From assembly GCA_947389015.1 (NCBI GenBank), contig CANDVA010000025.1, positions 1 through 33,459 of the forward strand: a stretch of DNA of 33,459 nucleotides, read 5' to 3'. The notes under the pieces are model-generated. The model worked only from the letters and a program-made list of their open reading frames with translations. It searched no databases and was not told the DNA's origin. The position numbers and the translations under genes are program-made. Shown one piece after another: positions 6,360 through 14,929 of the stretch. The stretch's first letter is position 1, and each line of letters begins with the position of its first letter. This DNA is from an uncultured Clostridia bacterium. Its GTDB lineage: Bacteria > Bacillota > Clostridia > Oscillospirales > Ruminococcaceae.

Positions 6360-9300
6360 TTACATCTGAACGTCACCGATATTATTGGGGCGCTTTGGCG
6401 CTAAGCCTCCGGACATCGCGCCCTTTTCCGCGCCTACTCTCATACGGTTGATCTCCTCGGTAGGCTTGATCTCCGTAACAAGCTCGTCACCGTCCTCCTC
6501 GGGAACCTCAAGCACCGCTTCGTTATCCGCCGCCGGCTTCTCTGCAGGCGTTTCGACATTAGCCGCATCCTTTATAGCAGCCTCACGAGTAGCGGGGGAC
6601 GCATTGTCCTCAAACCACTTAGCCGCCATCATCGGGCTGAGCACTATGTCAAGCACCTCGGGAGCGCCGTCGTATACGGTCTCGGGAACGTTGGTGTCAC
6701 CGGGCTCAACTATATCGTAGGTCACCTGTCTGCGGAACTTGATACGGCAATACAGGAACTCGGGCGGGATACTGTCGATCCCCGCGATCTCCTCCAGCCA
6801 CAGGAACGGGGTCATACCGCCGATGCTCACATCGTCGATAAGCCAACCCGAAGCGGCGGCCGCGTCGTTCTGACAGAGATACAGCGAGAAGTTGAACTTC
6901 TGCTCCTTTTCACCGTTCATAAGCCCTATCGTGAACTTCTTGACAACGAAGCTGTTCAGCACGCCCGTCTCGTATCCGCAGCACGGGCATACTCCGCCGT
7001 AGCCATACAGCTTTGCGTTTATGTCGCGCGCGAAATAGTTACGGTAAGCCTTCTTGTTGCCCTTCTCATACGGCGCGATCCTGCGCACCTGCCCGAGCAG
7101 ATACTCAAACTCCTTTCGGCTGATCGTGGGAACGGGCTTGTAATAGTAGGGCAGCTGATCGAGAAGCACTACGTTCGGTTCCTCGGTTCCCGAATACAGC
7201 GCTGAAAGGCGGTTCTTGTTCTTACCCGTGAGCAGGAACTCCGCAAATCCCGCATACTGAGGCTTTGACATACCGTCGCGCAGGATAACGAGCTTGGAGC
7301 TGTTGGTCATATCCTCTGCCTCGATAGGCGCAGACAGGTCAACGATCTTCTTCAGCTTGTTGTCCTTATCCAGCAGCGCGATCTTATCCATACCGAGATC
7401 GCACACGAATACCTTAGCCATGATCTGCGCGACAGCGTCCGCGTTGCGCGCGTCGGGAAGCACCGACAGAACGTCCTGGGTATCGAAGTTGAACCGTCCC
7501 GCGGAATACGGAAAGTCAAATACGCGGTTGTTGAGCAGTCCACTCTCGATAAGCGCGTAAACGTCGCCGACGATATCAAGCAGCTCCGCGTTTGTAATGT
7601 TCGGCGGGATCATAAACTGCTTTCCGTAAACGGAGAAGCGATAGCGCTTGTTGATATCGAGCGCCAATGTTACCTCGCCGCCCTGGCTCTTGATCTCCTG
7701 AAGAAACTGAATGGTGTCCTTGCCGTTTGTGAACGAGTTCACCATTAGCGTGATGACCTGATTGAAGATCTGATGATTTTCGAATCTCATCTCATGAGCC
7801 GCCAGCGTGTCGTAAGCCTTCTTGAGGTTGCCTATGTTGATCTTGGAAATTTCAAACTGAACGGTCGCCGTGCCAGATGTGATGACAAACTGGAAGTACT
7901 TCATGGAAATGCGGTAATTCTCGCCGAACATCTCGTCGATAACCGCAAACGCGTTCGCCAGCGCGTTCTCATCGGCAACGGATCCGTTTACTATACTCTC
8001 GTTGAGCTTTAGGCTGATAATGCTGCGGAAACTTGCGGAAAGCTCGTAGTCCTTTATCTTGTGACCGCCGTCGGAGGAGATGAAATATTGGTTCCCGTCC
8101 TGATAGAACGAATAAAGGTACTCCTTGCCTCCCTCGTCCGTCCCCGGGACTACCCAGTCATACCGCGCGACGAGAACATGGTTGTCATCCTTGCCGTACC
8201 AGTTGTTCATCTGCTCGACATCCTGCTCGAGAGCCTTTGCCGCGCTGCCGTCCTCGTGCTCCTCCTTGGAGACGCCGTCGCGCTCGGTAAAGAAGCCGTT
8301 CTTGCGCAGACTCTCAAACAACACTGGCTCGGGCGAGTGCGGGAACAGCACGGAAACGCTGTCGCCGAATTTCTCACGCAGCCCCTTTACTATGCTGCTG
8401 TTGTTGACATAGTTGTAGAAGAACTCGAAAACATACTGTTTCGGGCGGAGCATATAGCGGTCGGGAACGTCCTGCCGCGGAGCAAGCTCCAGCACGAACA
8501 GCTTTTTATAGTCGTCCGCAACGGAGAGGATACCCTGTTCGATCTTGCCCGAGCACTCCTCGAGCGAATCGTATTTGATACCCGAACGGTTGTTTGTGAT
8601 GTACTTATTCGGCACGGAAACGAAGAACGCGGAAAGCTGCTCGTCAACGAAATCCACGTTGTTCGCGCGCACAAAGCCCGTCAGCTCGTAGGTGGAGAAG
8701 TAGTTGTACTTGCTCATAAGCACCTTAGCCGCGTCGCGCTTTGCGCCCGAAATAGCGTAGGGTATAAGATATGTAAACCCGTCGCGCTCCGCGTGGAGGA
8801 AATCCGCCACGCTCTTGCCGTTCTCGAAAAATCTTACTTTGGGAATATCGTTTTCATTCTTTCGGTAAAGCTGTATCTTGTAAACGACCTCGGGCTTTCC
8901 GTAATTTATGATCGCGATGTTGAACGTTCTCTGAACGCATTCCTCCTCGTCTACCGCTTTCAGATTTTTCTTTCTGATAAACGCGAAACAGAGGTCTACC
9001 ATATTGATATAAATTCCCTTTTTCGAGGTGAGCGTCGTCAGGTTTTCATGCAGCGCCTCCTGCTCGTTCTCGGGCAGCGCGAACACGACCTCGGTATGAT
9101 TGAAATGCTGTCCGTTAAGTTCCAGCTCGCGCACCTTGAGCGTACCGTCGTCGTTGACGACGCGCAGCGAATAATCGTTCGAACGCATCTTGAACCAGTC
9201 AACGTTCGCGAAAACGCTTTTAGCACCGAGGCCAAAGCGTCCCTCACGCTTTTTATCGCCATCGTTGCGTCCTACGGAAAGGTAGTAGAACACCTGCGCC

Positions 9301-9650
9301 AAGGTAAATCCCGTCTCGTTGTAGGTGAGCTTTACCTGCCCCTCGTCGAGGAACTCTATCATCACCTTGATATCGGGCGACTCGTAATCGCACCCGAAAA
9401 CATTCTGCAAAAGCTCGCGTATGATGGACTCTCTCGGATAGTCCTTGGCAATGCCGTTTACGTTTATAGCGCCTCTGCCGGCATACATATTGTTGAAATA
9501 GTCCTTGAAAGGATCGCTGTCGACCGCGCCCGATTTCAGCTTCTGCTGAATATCGTCGATAACCGACTTCATACCCTCCTTGTCGCCCGCTGTGTTTCGC
9601 TCAAAAAAGTCGCCGAGCAGCTTTTCCACTGTTTCATAGCTCTCGCTCAT
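6360..9650 (-). CDS. GHKL (sacsin/Hsp90-like) ATPase with C-terminal zinc-finger-like module
   Basis: A 1096-aa protein with an N-terminal GHKL ATP-binding fold. The N box is RELLQNVFG (E79, N83), the G1-like motif NETGF (111-115), and the G2 motif GRFGLGAKSVF (137-147). The G1 Asp is replaced by Asn, as I recall from sacsin-type relatives whose motif reads HNGxxF. The long middle (about 200-870) matches nothing I can name. Near 888-926 a CPCCG and a later LYLCQND resemble a zinc knuckle or an HNH finger lacking its catalytic His. The last 90 residues are acidic, low in complexity and probably disordered. It starts 73 bases after the SNF2-like gene, with GAGGCG eight bases before the ATG. A chromatin, DNA-repair or defence role is inference from the partner gene; the biochemical function is unknown. 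Confidence 0.8.
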   Translation of the reverse strand: MSESYETVEKLLGDFFERNTAGDKEGMKSVIDDIQQKLKSGAVDSDPFKDYFNNMYAGRGAINVNGIAKDYPRESIIRELLQNVFGCDYESPDIKVMIEFLDEGQVKLTYNETGFTLAQVFYYLSVGRNDGDKKREGRFGLGAKSVFANVDWFKMRSNDYSLRVVNDDGTLKVRELELNGQHFNHTEVVFALPENEQEALHENLTTLTSKKGIYINMVDLCFAFIRKKNLKAVDEEECVQRTFNIAIINYGKPEVVYKIQLYRKNENDIPKVRFFENGKSVADFLHAERDGFTYLIPYAISGAKRDAAKVLMSKYNYFSTYELTGFVRANNVDFVDEQLSAFFVSVPNKYITNNRSGIKYDSLEECSGKIEQGILSVADDYKKLFVLELAPRQDVPDRYMLRPKQYVFEFFYNYVNNSSIVKGLREKFGDSVSVLFPHSPEPVLFESLRKNGFFTERDGVSKEEHEDGSAAKALEQDVEQMNNWYGKDDNHVLVARYDWVVPGTDEGGKEYLYSFYQDGNQYFISSDGGHKIKDYELSASFRSIISLKLNESIVNGSVADENALANAFAVIDEMFGENYRISMKYFQFVITSGTATVQFEISKINIGNLKKAYDTLAAHEMRFENHQIFNQVITLMVNSFTNGKDTIQFLQEIKSQGGEVTLALDINKRYRFSVYGKQFMIPPNITNAELLDIVGDVYALIESGLLNNRVFDFPYSAGRFNFDTQDVLSVLPDARNADAVAQIMAKVFVCDLGMDKIALLDKDNKLKKIVDLSAPIEAEDMTNSSKLVILRDGMSKPQYAGFAEFLLTGKNKNRLSALYSGTEEPNVVLLDQLPYYYKPVPTISRKEFEYLLGQVRRIAPYEKGNKKAYRNYFARDINAKLYGYGGVCPCCGYETGVLNSFVVKKFTIGLMNGEKEQKFNFSLYLCQNDAAAASGWLIDDVSIGGMTPFLWLEEIAGIDSIPPEFLYCRIKFRRQVTYDIVEPGDTNVPETVYDGAPEVLDIVLSPMMAAKWFEDNASPATREAAIKDAANVETPAEKPAADNEAVLEVPEEDGDELVTEIKPTEEINRMRVGAEKGAMSGGLAPKRPNNIGDVQM

Positions 9651-9723
9651 TATCTACGCCTCGTTTCTCCGCGCTTTTGTAATTATCGGCCCGGCTCCGC
9701 ACGGTGGAGCCTTAAACAACAAA

Positions 9724-11661
9724 TCAGATACCGTCGTTATATATCTTGATATAATCCTTGAAGGAGCGGTCGGAATCCTGTTCCTTTGCCCTGTATTTCC
9801 ATATTCCGTACAGCACGGGATATTGTATGCAGTCGTTGAGAGAAACTATCTCCTGCTTGATCTTAAGGTGGAAGTCGCTGCCCTTGTGGAGCTCGTCGAT
9901 CTGCGCCTTCGCGTCGGAAAGACCCTTTAGCGCGTCAAGAGCGAACGGCTGATTGGAGTAGCTGTCATTCGTGAACGAATCCGACATAGCGCCGCATTCG
10001 GGAGACTTCGCGAGCCTTCCGTCGCGCACGATACACAAACCGCTCAGCGCGTTTATCGCCGCCGCGATATCGTCGTTGGTGGAGCTATCGTTCAGTCCGA
10101 ACAGCTTATACATTCTGTCGAGCATATTCTCCGCGAATTCCGCGAGCTGCTTGCTGTTGGCAATAGACTGCGTCTCCGGGATAGCGTACTCGCACTTTAC
10201 CTTTTTGATAAGGTCCAGACAATTGTCTATCTCCTTTGCAACGCCGCGTATATACTTAAGATCTCCGATAAGATTATTCAGGCAGTCCGCCTTTTCGGGA
10301 ACGTCAAGCAGGATATTCCTTGCAGGAAGCTTTCCGCAGAACCCGTTCTCAAGCTGTAAATACAGCACCTTTTCAAGTGCGCAGGTGTCGAACAGATTGT
10401 TCTTGTCGCAGAAGATAACAAATTTTCTCTCCGACTCCTTGGCGCTGCCGTGTCTTGTCATTCTTCTTTCGAGCAGTGCGGGCGACAGCGGAAGCTCGTA
10501 ATTGATAATGCAGTCGACGCCGCTCATTCCGTCGCCGACAGTACCGAGACTGTCCGTACCGATCAGTATCCTCGGGTGATCGCTCTCAACGTTGACCGAA
10601 AGCTTTCTTGCGATATCCTCGGGTCTCGACAGCTCGTCGCGCGCTACTCTCACATCCGCGCCGTACATACAGGTGAGCGCCTTGCGCAAATACTCCGCGG
10701 TTTCCTTATCGCAGCAGTATATCATCACTCTTCCGTTTTCCTCATCAAGGTATTTGAGCAGACTGTCGAGCTTTTTATCGAACGTCCTTAAATCTTCGAC
10801 GTCCGAGCGTGTATACGATGATTTTATGTAGGCGCGGCGCTCCTTTTCGAACTTCTCGCAGTCGTAAGCCTCGAAAACGTTGCCGCCGAAACGGTACGCG
10901 GGCAGTCCCGAACGCAGATCAACGCGCCTGCGAAGGTTCACCATGGTGTCCTCATCAAAACCGTATTCTACAAACGTCACCTTGCGCATAAACTTATCGG
11001 AATACGCGGGCACGTCGAAATACCTCATGACCGCCGACTCCTCGTCAAGCCGTGACGCTCCCGCGTCAAAGCCGATCTCGTCCGCCTTCTCCGCCTTTTC
11101 GCTGTCCGACAACACGCTCTTTACAAGCGAGATAAGCTCCGCCTTGTCATCGTCCGTTTTTGCGGGGAACGGCGTATTTATCAGCAGTCTGTCGCTGCAC
11201 CACACAAGGTTCTCACGGTACTTCTTATAATCGGGAACACCTCCGTTAAGCTCCTCATCAATAATTATCAGATCCCACAAAAAGCTCTTGTTTGCCTTCT
11301 TTTTCAGAACATTGTCCCCAAAAAGCGTCTCGGAGGACATCAGATACAGTCCCGCGCCGAATTCGTTAAAGAACAGCAGCGCGTTCGGAGCGCCGGTGAT
11401 AATTTTAAAATCCGCGCCAAGCCCCGTCACCATCACTCTGTACCAGCTGTACAGCTCGCTGTTTTTTGTGACGATAAGAATATTCGGGTTCTCCTTTTCC
11501 GCAAGCACGTCATAAATGCAGAGCCCCGCCTTGGTGTATTTCTCCGAGCCGAACTCTCCGCAGTTCACCGCAAAGCCGAACCTGCGCAGCTTTTCCGCTG
11601 CCGCAAGATTAGCGGCGGACAGATTTAACCCCGCCAGTGGCATCCATTTAAAATTGCTCAA
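9724..11661 (-). CDS. SNF2-like superfamily 2 helicase with degenerate Walker A
   Basis: A 645-aa protein with two RecA-like halves. Residues 34-45, GEFGSEKYTKAG, align with the SNF2 motif I DEMGLGKT but lack the Gly before and the Thr after the invariant Lys (K41). Motif Ia-like LIVTKNSELYSWYR (62-75), Walker B DLIIIDEEL (130-138), motif III-like INTPFPAK (161-168), motif V ILIGTDSLGTVGDG (365-378) and motif VI ERRMTRHGSA (398-407) follow. The C-terminal 200 residues are helical and unassigned. ATP hydrolysis is therefore doubtful while the overall fold seems kept. The start is TTG after GGAGGTG. It is the first gene of a two-gene unit with the GHKL ATPase; such pairs occur in MORC-like, restriction-associated operons, but no nuclease or methylase is adjacent here. 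Confidence 0.75.
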   Translation of the reverse strand: MSNFKWMPLAGLNLSAANLAAAEKLRRFGFAVNCGEFGSEKYTKAGLCIYDVLAEKENPNILIVTKNSELYSWYRVMVTGLGADFKIITGAPNALLFFNEFGAGLYLMSSETLFGDNVLKKKANKSFLWDLIIIDEELNGGVPDYKKYRENLVWCSDRLLINTPFPAKTDDDKAELISLVKSVLSDSEKAEKADEIGFDAGASRLDEESAVMRYFDVPAYSDKFMRKVTFVEYGFDEDTMVNLRRRVDLRSGLPAYRFGGNVFEAYDCEKFEKERRAYIKSSYTRSDVEDLRTFDKKLDSLLKYLDEENGRVMIYCCDKETAEYLRKALTCMYGADVRVARDELSRPEDIARKLSVNVESDHPRILIGTDSLGTVGDGMSGVDCIINYELPLSPALLERRMTRHGSAKESERKFVIFCDKNNLFDTCALEKVLYLQLENGFCGKLPARNILLDVPEKADCLNNLIGDLKYIRGVAKEIDNCLDLIKKVKCEYAIPETQSIANSKQLAEFAENMLDRMYKLFGLNDSSTNDDIAAAINALSGLCIVRDGRLAKSPECGAMSDSFTNDSYSNQPFALDALKGLSDAKAQIDELHKGSDFHLKIKQEIVSLNDCIQYPVLYGIWKYRAKEQDSDRSFKDYIKIYNDGI

Positions 11662-11740
11662 TATACCGCACCTCCAAAATTATATTTAAAAACGATTTCA
11701 AAACGCCAATATACTTTTTTAAAGAAAATCCCATAACTTA

Positions 11741-11769
11741 ATTATACACCAAATACTTAATTATTACAA
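11741..11769 (-). promoter_or_regulatory. Promoter of the SNF2-like/GHKL gene pair
   Basis: TTGTAA (11769-11764) and TATAAT (11746-11741) on the minus strand are 17 bases apart. The leader to the TTG start is about 75 bases. It is A/T-rich, and I see no conserved RNA structure in it. Confidence 0.65.
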
Positions 11770-11999
11770 GTCCGACAATACCCCTAATTATATAGAAAAA
11801 CAAAGGGGCGTTTTTGTTAATGTTGCACAAAAGTAATCGTTATCATAAAATTTAAGCTTAATTAGGTAAGATTTAAAGCGGCGTTAGGGCGTATAGGACA
11901 ATTTACGTGCTAAATTTAAAGGAAAAATAATGGGGTTTTCAAGTTGCACAAACTTTTTTAAAAAATTTTGTGAATATTTCACAAAGTAAAAAAATACCA
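11770..11999. other. A/T-rich divergent intergenic region
   Basis: About 230 A/T-rich bases lie between two divergent promoters. A small AAAAAC-AAAGGGGC-GTTTTT hairpin (about 11800-11819) and homopolymeric A and T runs are visible. No open frame longer than about 40 codons looks genuine, and no repeat shared with the rest of the window was seen. Confidence 0.5.
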
Positions 12000-12028
12000 T
12001 TGAAATAAAGCGAAGAATGAGTTACAAT
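12000..12028 (+). promoter_or_regulatory. Promoter of the HD-domain gene
   Basis: TTGAAA (12000-12005), a 17-base spacer and TACAAT (12023-12028) precede the gene, leaving a leader of about 40 bases that ends in an AAGGTGA ribosome site. Confidence 0.7.
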
Positions 12029-12075
12029 ATAGATACCATCAATATAAAACAAATTCTGTAAAGGTGATTTTATTT

Positions 12076-12621
12076 ATGTTCAGAGCCGTGCTCTCAAAAA
12101 AGGACTTATCCAAACAGGACGAATATTACGCTTGCGTTCGCGATCTTCTTGACGACAGATCTGTGCTCAGCCTGAGCGAATTCAGGCATCACTGCGGCAC
12201 GACGCGCTTTCAGCACTCGCTGAACGTGTCCTATTACAATTTCCTGATCTGCCGTTTCTTCCGCCTTAACGCAAGATCGGCGGCGCGCGCGGGGATGCTC
12301 CACGATCTGTTCTTTTACAACCGCAAGACCCATAAAAAGGTCGCAAACTCTCACCCCGCCGAGCACGCGAATATCGCGTTCTACAACGCGTCGCAGATGT
12401 TCCCGCTTAACGAGCTTGAGAGCGATATGATTATCAACCATATGTGGCCGATGACGACTTCTCTTCCGCGTCATCGTGAAACGTTTATGATAACGCTCGT
12501 TGACAAGTTCTGCGCGGTAGCCGAGGTCATGACCTATGCAATGCGGAAGACGGGATCAAAGGTAAGGCTCGCCGAGAGCTTTGCGCTGATGATGATCCTG
12601 AGACTTACATTAAGGCTGTAA
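12076..12621 (+). CDS. HD-domain phosphohydrolase-like protein
   Basis: A 181-aa single-domain protein of the HD superfamily of metal-dependent phosphohydrolases. The expected ligand series is present: His47 in RFQHSLNV, His76-Asp77 in GMLHDLFFY, His93/His97 in SHPAEHAN, His122 in IINHMWP and Asp143 in TLVDKFCA. This layout matches small clostridial HD proteins whose substrate is unknown; nucleotides or cyclic nucleotides are possible. The ATG at 12076 is chosen over an in-frame GTG at 12064 because the ribosome site AAGGTGA (12061-12067) overlaps that GTG. The gene stands alone with its own promoter and terminator. Confidence 0.85.
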   Translation: MFRAVLSKKDLSKQDEYYACVRDLLDDRSVLSLSEFRHHCGTTRFQHSLNVSYYNFLICRFFRLNARSAARAGMLHDLFFYNRKTHKKVANSHPAEHANIAFYNASQMFPLNELESDMIINHMWPMTTSLPRHRETFMITLVDKFCAVAEVMTYAMRKTGSKVRLAESFALMMILRLTLRL

Positions 12622-12662
12622 GCAATAAGCATATTGCCAATAAATTATAAAAACGTATGATC

Positions 12663-12692
12663 CCGCGCTTACAATTAAGCGCGGAGATTTTT
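12663..12692 (+). terminator. Terminator of the HD-domain gene
   Basis: CCGCGCTT (12663-12670) pairs with AAGCGCGG (12677-12684), followed by AGATTTTT. It lies about 40 bases after the stop codon. Confidence 0.8.
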
Positions 12693-12776
12693 ATGCGCTC
12701 GATTTCGGAGCGTCTTGCCTCAAATTGATCGCTCGCATAAAACCATCCAAAATCCGTTGGTGACTACGGTAAATAA

Positions 12777-13103
12777 CTATACTCTGTTCTTCTTATATTC
12801 CGTTCCCCATATCTCCATAGCGTCCATGATCGGGCGCATGGACTTCCCAAGCTCCGAGAGCGAATACTCAACACGCGGCGGCACCTCGGGATAGACGGTG
12901 CGGATAACTATCCCGTCCTCCTCCATTGAGCGCAAACTGTCGGTAAGCACCTTCTGACTTACTCCCTCCAAGTCCTTGCGCAGCTCGTTGAACCGCCAAG
13001 GTCGGGAGAGCAGATTCCTCATGATAAGCAGCTTCCATTTGCTGCCGATAAGAGCAACGGTCGTGGCTACGGGGCAAGCGGGCATTTCCTCTTTTGTCAG
13101 CAT
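12777..13103 (-). CDS. HxlR-family transcriptional regulator
   Basis: A 108-aa winged-helix regulator. The family signature is intact: a conserved Cys (C10) in ACPVATTVALIGSKWK, the recognition region FNELRKDLEGVSQKVLTDSLRSM (spanning about 38-60), and the wing GIVIRTVYPEVPPRVEYSL. The single N-terminal Cys is the redox- or electrophile-sensing residue in relatives such as HypR. It is divergent from the MBL-like/macrodomain/sirtuin operon with a 235-base shared control region, so it probably regulates that operon and itself. The ATG has GGAGGAAATATT directly upstream. Confidence 0.93.
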   Translation of the reverse strand: MLTKEEMPACPVATTVALIGSKWKLLIMRNLLSRPWRFNELRKDLEGVSQKVLTDSLRSMEEDGIVIRTVYPEVPPRVEYSLSELGKSMRPIMDAMEIWGTEYKKNRV

Positions 13104-13144
13104 AATATTTCCTCCAACAGTTCAAAATCAAGCGTTATATTTTA

Positions 13145-13173
13145 ATTATAATGTATATACGTCAAAAAGTCAA
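13145..13173 (-). promoter_or_regulatory. hxlR promoter with possible operator
   Basis: TTGACT (13173-13168) and TATAAT (13150-13145) on the minus strand are 17 bases apart. The spacer contains GTATATAC (13153-13160), a perfect 8-base palindrome flanked by partial symmetry; HxlR proteins bind short dyads of this kind, so it is a plausible autoregulatory site. Confidence 0.7.
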
Positions 13174-13252
13174 GAAAAATTTTTATTGCTGTTTTATCAC
13201 AGTGTACAGCAAAGGTTACCGAAAGGTGACCGAGTAATAAAAAAGTGCGTAC

Positions 13253-13281
13253 TTTACAGCCGCCGCAAAAAGTGTTATGAT
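13253..13281 (+). promoter_or_regulatory. Promoter of the MBL-like/macrodomain/sirtuin operon
   Basis: TTTACA (13253-13258), a 17-base spacer and TATGAT (13276-13281) give a leader of about 50 bases. Upstream, GGTTACC-GAAA-GGTGACC (about 13215-13232) is a near-perfect dyad that could bind the divergent HxlR protein. Confidence 0.6.
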
Positions 13282-13338
13282 ATCATCAAGGAAAGAGAAA
13301 GCGCTTATTCTTCCAATATTTTTCAGGAGGATATTACT

Positions 13339-14130
13339 ATGAACAAGAACACATTTAAGAGCGTAAAGCTTGCAAAGGGCGAGGTAAACGTATACGATTT
13401 CGGCACGGTAAAGCTCCACGCCTTCAAAACCAACGATCCTATAAGCGACGAGGTCTTCGTTGTCGAAAAAAGTGGGAAAGCAGCCGTTATCGAATCGCCC
13501 TGCTTCTTCGATAATTGCACGGAGCTTGCGGAGTATCTTGCACCGTATAAGATCGAGGGCGTGTTCGTCGCTTATCACGGAGCGGGCGCGTCGTTCCTGC
13601 CGGATGTTCCGAAGTACGCCACTCAAAACGCCGTGGAGTATTCCGAGCAGGGCGGCGGAAAAGCGCTTATAGACAACTTTGCGGGCGCGTTCGGAAATGC
13701 CTTTGACAGTTCGGTCCACAAGATCACAAACATTATCGGCGAGGGTAAAATCACCGTTGGCGGCATTGACTTCATTATCACCCAGACATCCGAGGCGTTT
13801 GATGTGGAAATACCCGAGATAAATGCCGTGTACACTCATATGCTCGGTCACGACTGCCATTCGATAATCGCGGGAGCGGCACACGCCGACGCGGTCATAG
13901 AACAGCTTAACGGTTATATCGGCAGAGGTTATGATTTGATCCTTACCTCGCACTACACGCCCGAGGATCTAAAGGACGCGCAGACAAAGATCGATTACCT
14001 CAAAAGCCTGAAAACGCTCGCCGCGGACTGCAAAAACGCGGACGATTTCAAGACTAAGGTCAAAGCCGAGTATCCGAATTACGGCGGCGAGAATTACCTT
14101 GATATGACGGCAGGATTTTTCTTCGGCTAA
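13339..14130 (+). CDS. Metallo-beta-lactamase-fold-like protein, active site not canonical
   Basis: A 263-aa protein whose order of strands resembles the MBL fold: VFVVEKSGKAAVIESP (about 39-54) is the first beta pair, FVAYHGAGASFLPDV (76-90) sits where HxHxDH normally binds metal, MLGHDCHSIIAG (168-179) is the third region and ILTSHYTPED (201-210) the last. Only one His (H80) remains in the main metal motif, so hydrolase activity is uncertain. The ATG at 13339 follows CAGGAGGATATTACT. It is the first gene of an operon ending 22 bases before the macrodomain gene. Similar MBL-like proteins are common beside HxlR regulators. A non-catalytic or flavin/thioester role cannot be told apart from sequence. 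Confidence 0.65.
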   Translation: MNKNTFKSVKLAKGEVNVYDFGTVKLHAFKTNDPISDEVFVVEKSGKAAVIESPCFFDNCTELAEYLAPYKIEGVFVAYHGAGASFLPDVPKYATQNAVEYSEQGGGKALIDNFAGAFGNAFDSSVHKITNIIGEGKITVGGIDFIITQTSEAFDVEIPEINAVYTHMLGHDCHSIIAGAAHADAVIEQLNGYIGRGYDLILTSHYTPEDLKDAQTKIDYLKSLKTLAADCKNADDFKTKVKAEYPNYGGENYLDMTAGFFFG

Positions 14131-14152
14131 CAAAACGGTAAAGGAGCGCGCT

Positions 14153-14929
14153 ATGAACACAACGGATAAGCTGAATTATTTGATAAAACATCTTCTGTCC
14201 GAGAACTCGGACTATGAAAATATTGCCGTTCCCGAAGACACCGAGCAGCGTTTTCGACTGTTCCGCAGTCTTGTGAACGTGCGCGCTCCAAAACCTGTTT
14301 CGGAGGAATTTCTTGCGGTTCAGGACGAGTTTCTTCAAGGTGAGCTCGCCGAAAAGGGCGTTGTAAATTACAAGGAACTATCGCCCGTAAAGCCGCGTAT
14401 TTACTTATGGCAAGGCGATATTACCACGCTGAAATGCGGCGCGATTGTCAACGCCGCGAACGCCCAAATGCTCGGCTGCTTCTGTCCGTGTCACGGCTGT
14501 ATCGACAACGCGATACACACATTTTCGGGAGTGCAGATGCGTTTGGAGTGCGCGGAGATAATGCGAAAACAGGGCTTTGACGAGCCGGTCGGACGAGCGA
14601 AAATAACATCTGCATATAATCTGCCGTGCGACAAAATTATCCACACGGTCGGACCGTATGTCGGCGGAAAGCTTACCGACAAGCACTGCGAACAGTTGAA
14701 ATCCTGTTATCGCGAGTGCCTGAAGTCGGCTGAACAAAGCGGGATCCCGAGCATCGCATTCTGCTGCATCTCTACGGGAGAATATCATTTTCCGAATGAA
14801 AAAGCCGCGGAGATCGCCGTTAAAACGGTTAACGAATTTCTGCGTAACAATTCCGATATCGAGGTGATTTTCAATGTTTTCAAGGACGAAGACCACACGC
14901 TCTACAAGCGATTACTCAGTGGAAATTGA
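14153..14929 (+). CDS. Zinc-dependent macrodomain ADP-ribosylhydrolase (SirTM-linked)
   Basis: A 258-aa macrodomain protein. An N-terminal helical extension (1-80) precedes the domain. The ribose-binding motif is GDITTLKCGAIVNAANAQMLG (starting at about 88), and the inserted Cys/His loop CFCPCHGCIDNAIH (109-122) supplies the zinc ligands of the Zn-macro group. HTVGPYVGG (164-172) and ISTGEYHFPNEKAA (206-219) complete the site. In relatives this enzyme removes mono-ADP-ribose placed by the partner sirtuin. It starts after AAGGAGCG, and its last 56 bases overlap the sirtuin reading frame, so the two are translated as a pair. Confidence 0.93.
   Translation: MNTTDKLNYLIKHLLSENSDYENIAVPEDTEQRFRLFRSLVNVRAPKPVSEEFLAVQDEFLQGELAEKGVVNYKELSPVKPRIYLWQGDITTLKCGAIVNAANAQMLGCFCPCHGCIDNAIHTFSGVQMRLECAEIMRKQGFDEPVGRAKITSAYNLPCDKIIHTVGPYVGGKLTDKHCEQLKSCYRECLKSAEQSGIPSIAFCCISTGEYHFPNEKAAEIAVKTVNEFLRNNSDIEVIFNVFKDEDHTLYKRLLSGN

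Noticed and set aside
8061-9749. 562-codon plus-strand frame opposite the GHKL gene
   Set aside because: Shadow frame: the minus-strand frame has the N, G1 and G2 ATPase motifs, while this one has no start signal, no motif and low-complexity Leu/Val/Arg content.
11825-11850. Fur-box-like word TAATCGTTATCAT
   Set aside because: Only about half a 19-bp Fur dyad matches, the setting is A/T-rich, and no iron gene is adjacent.
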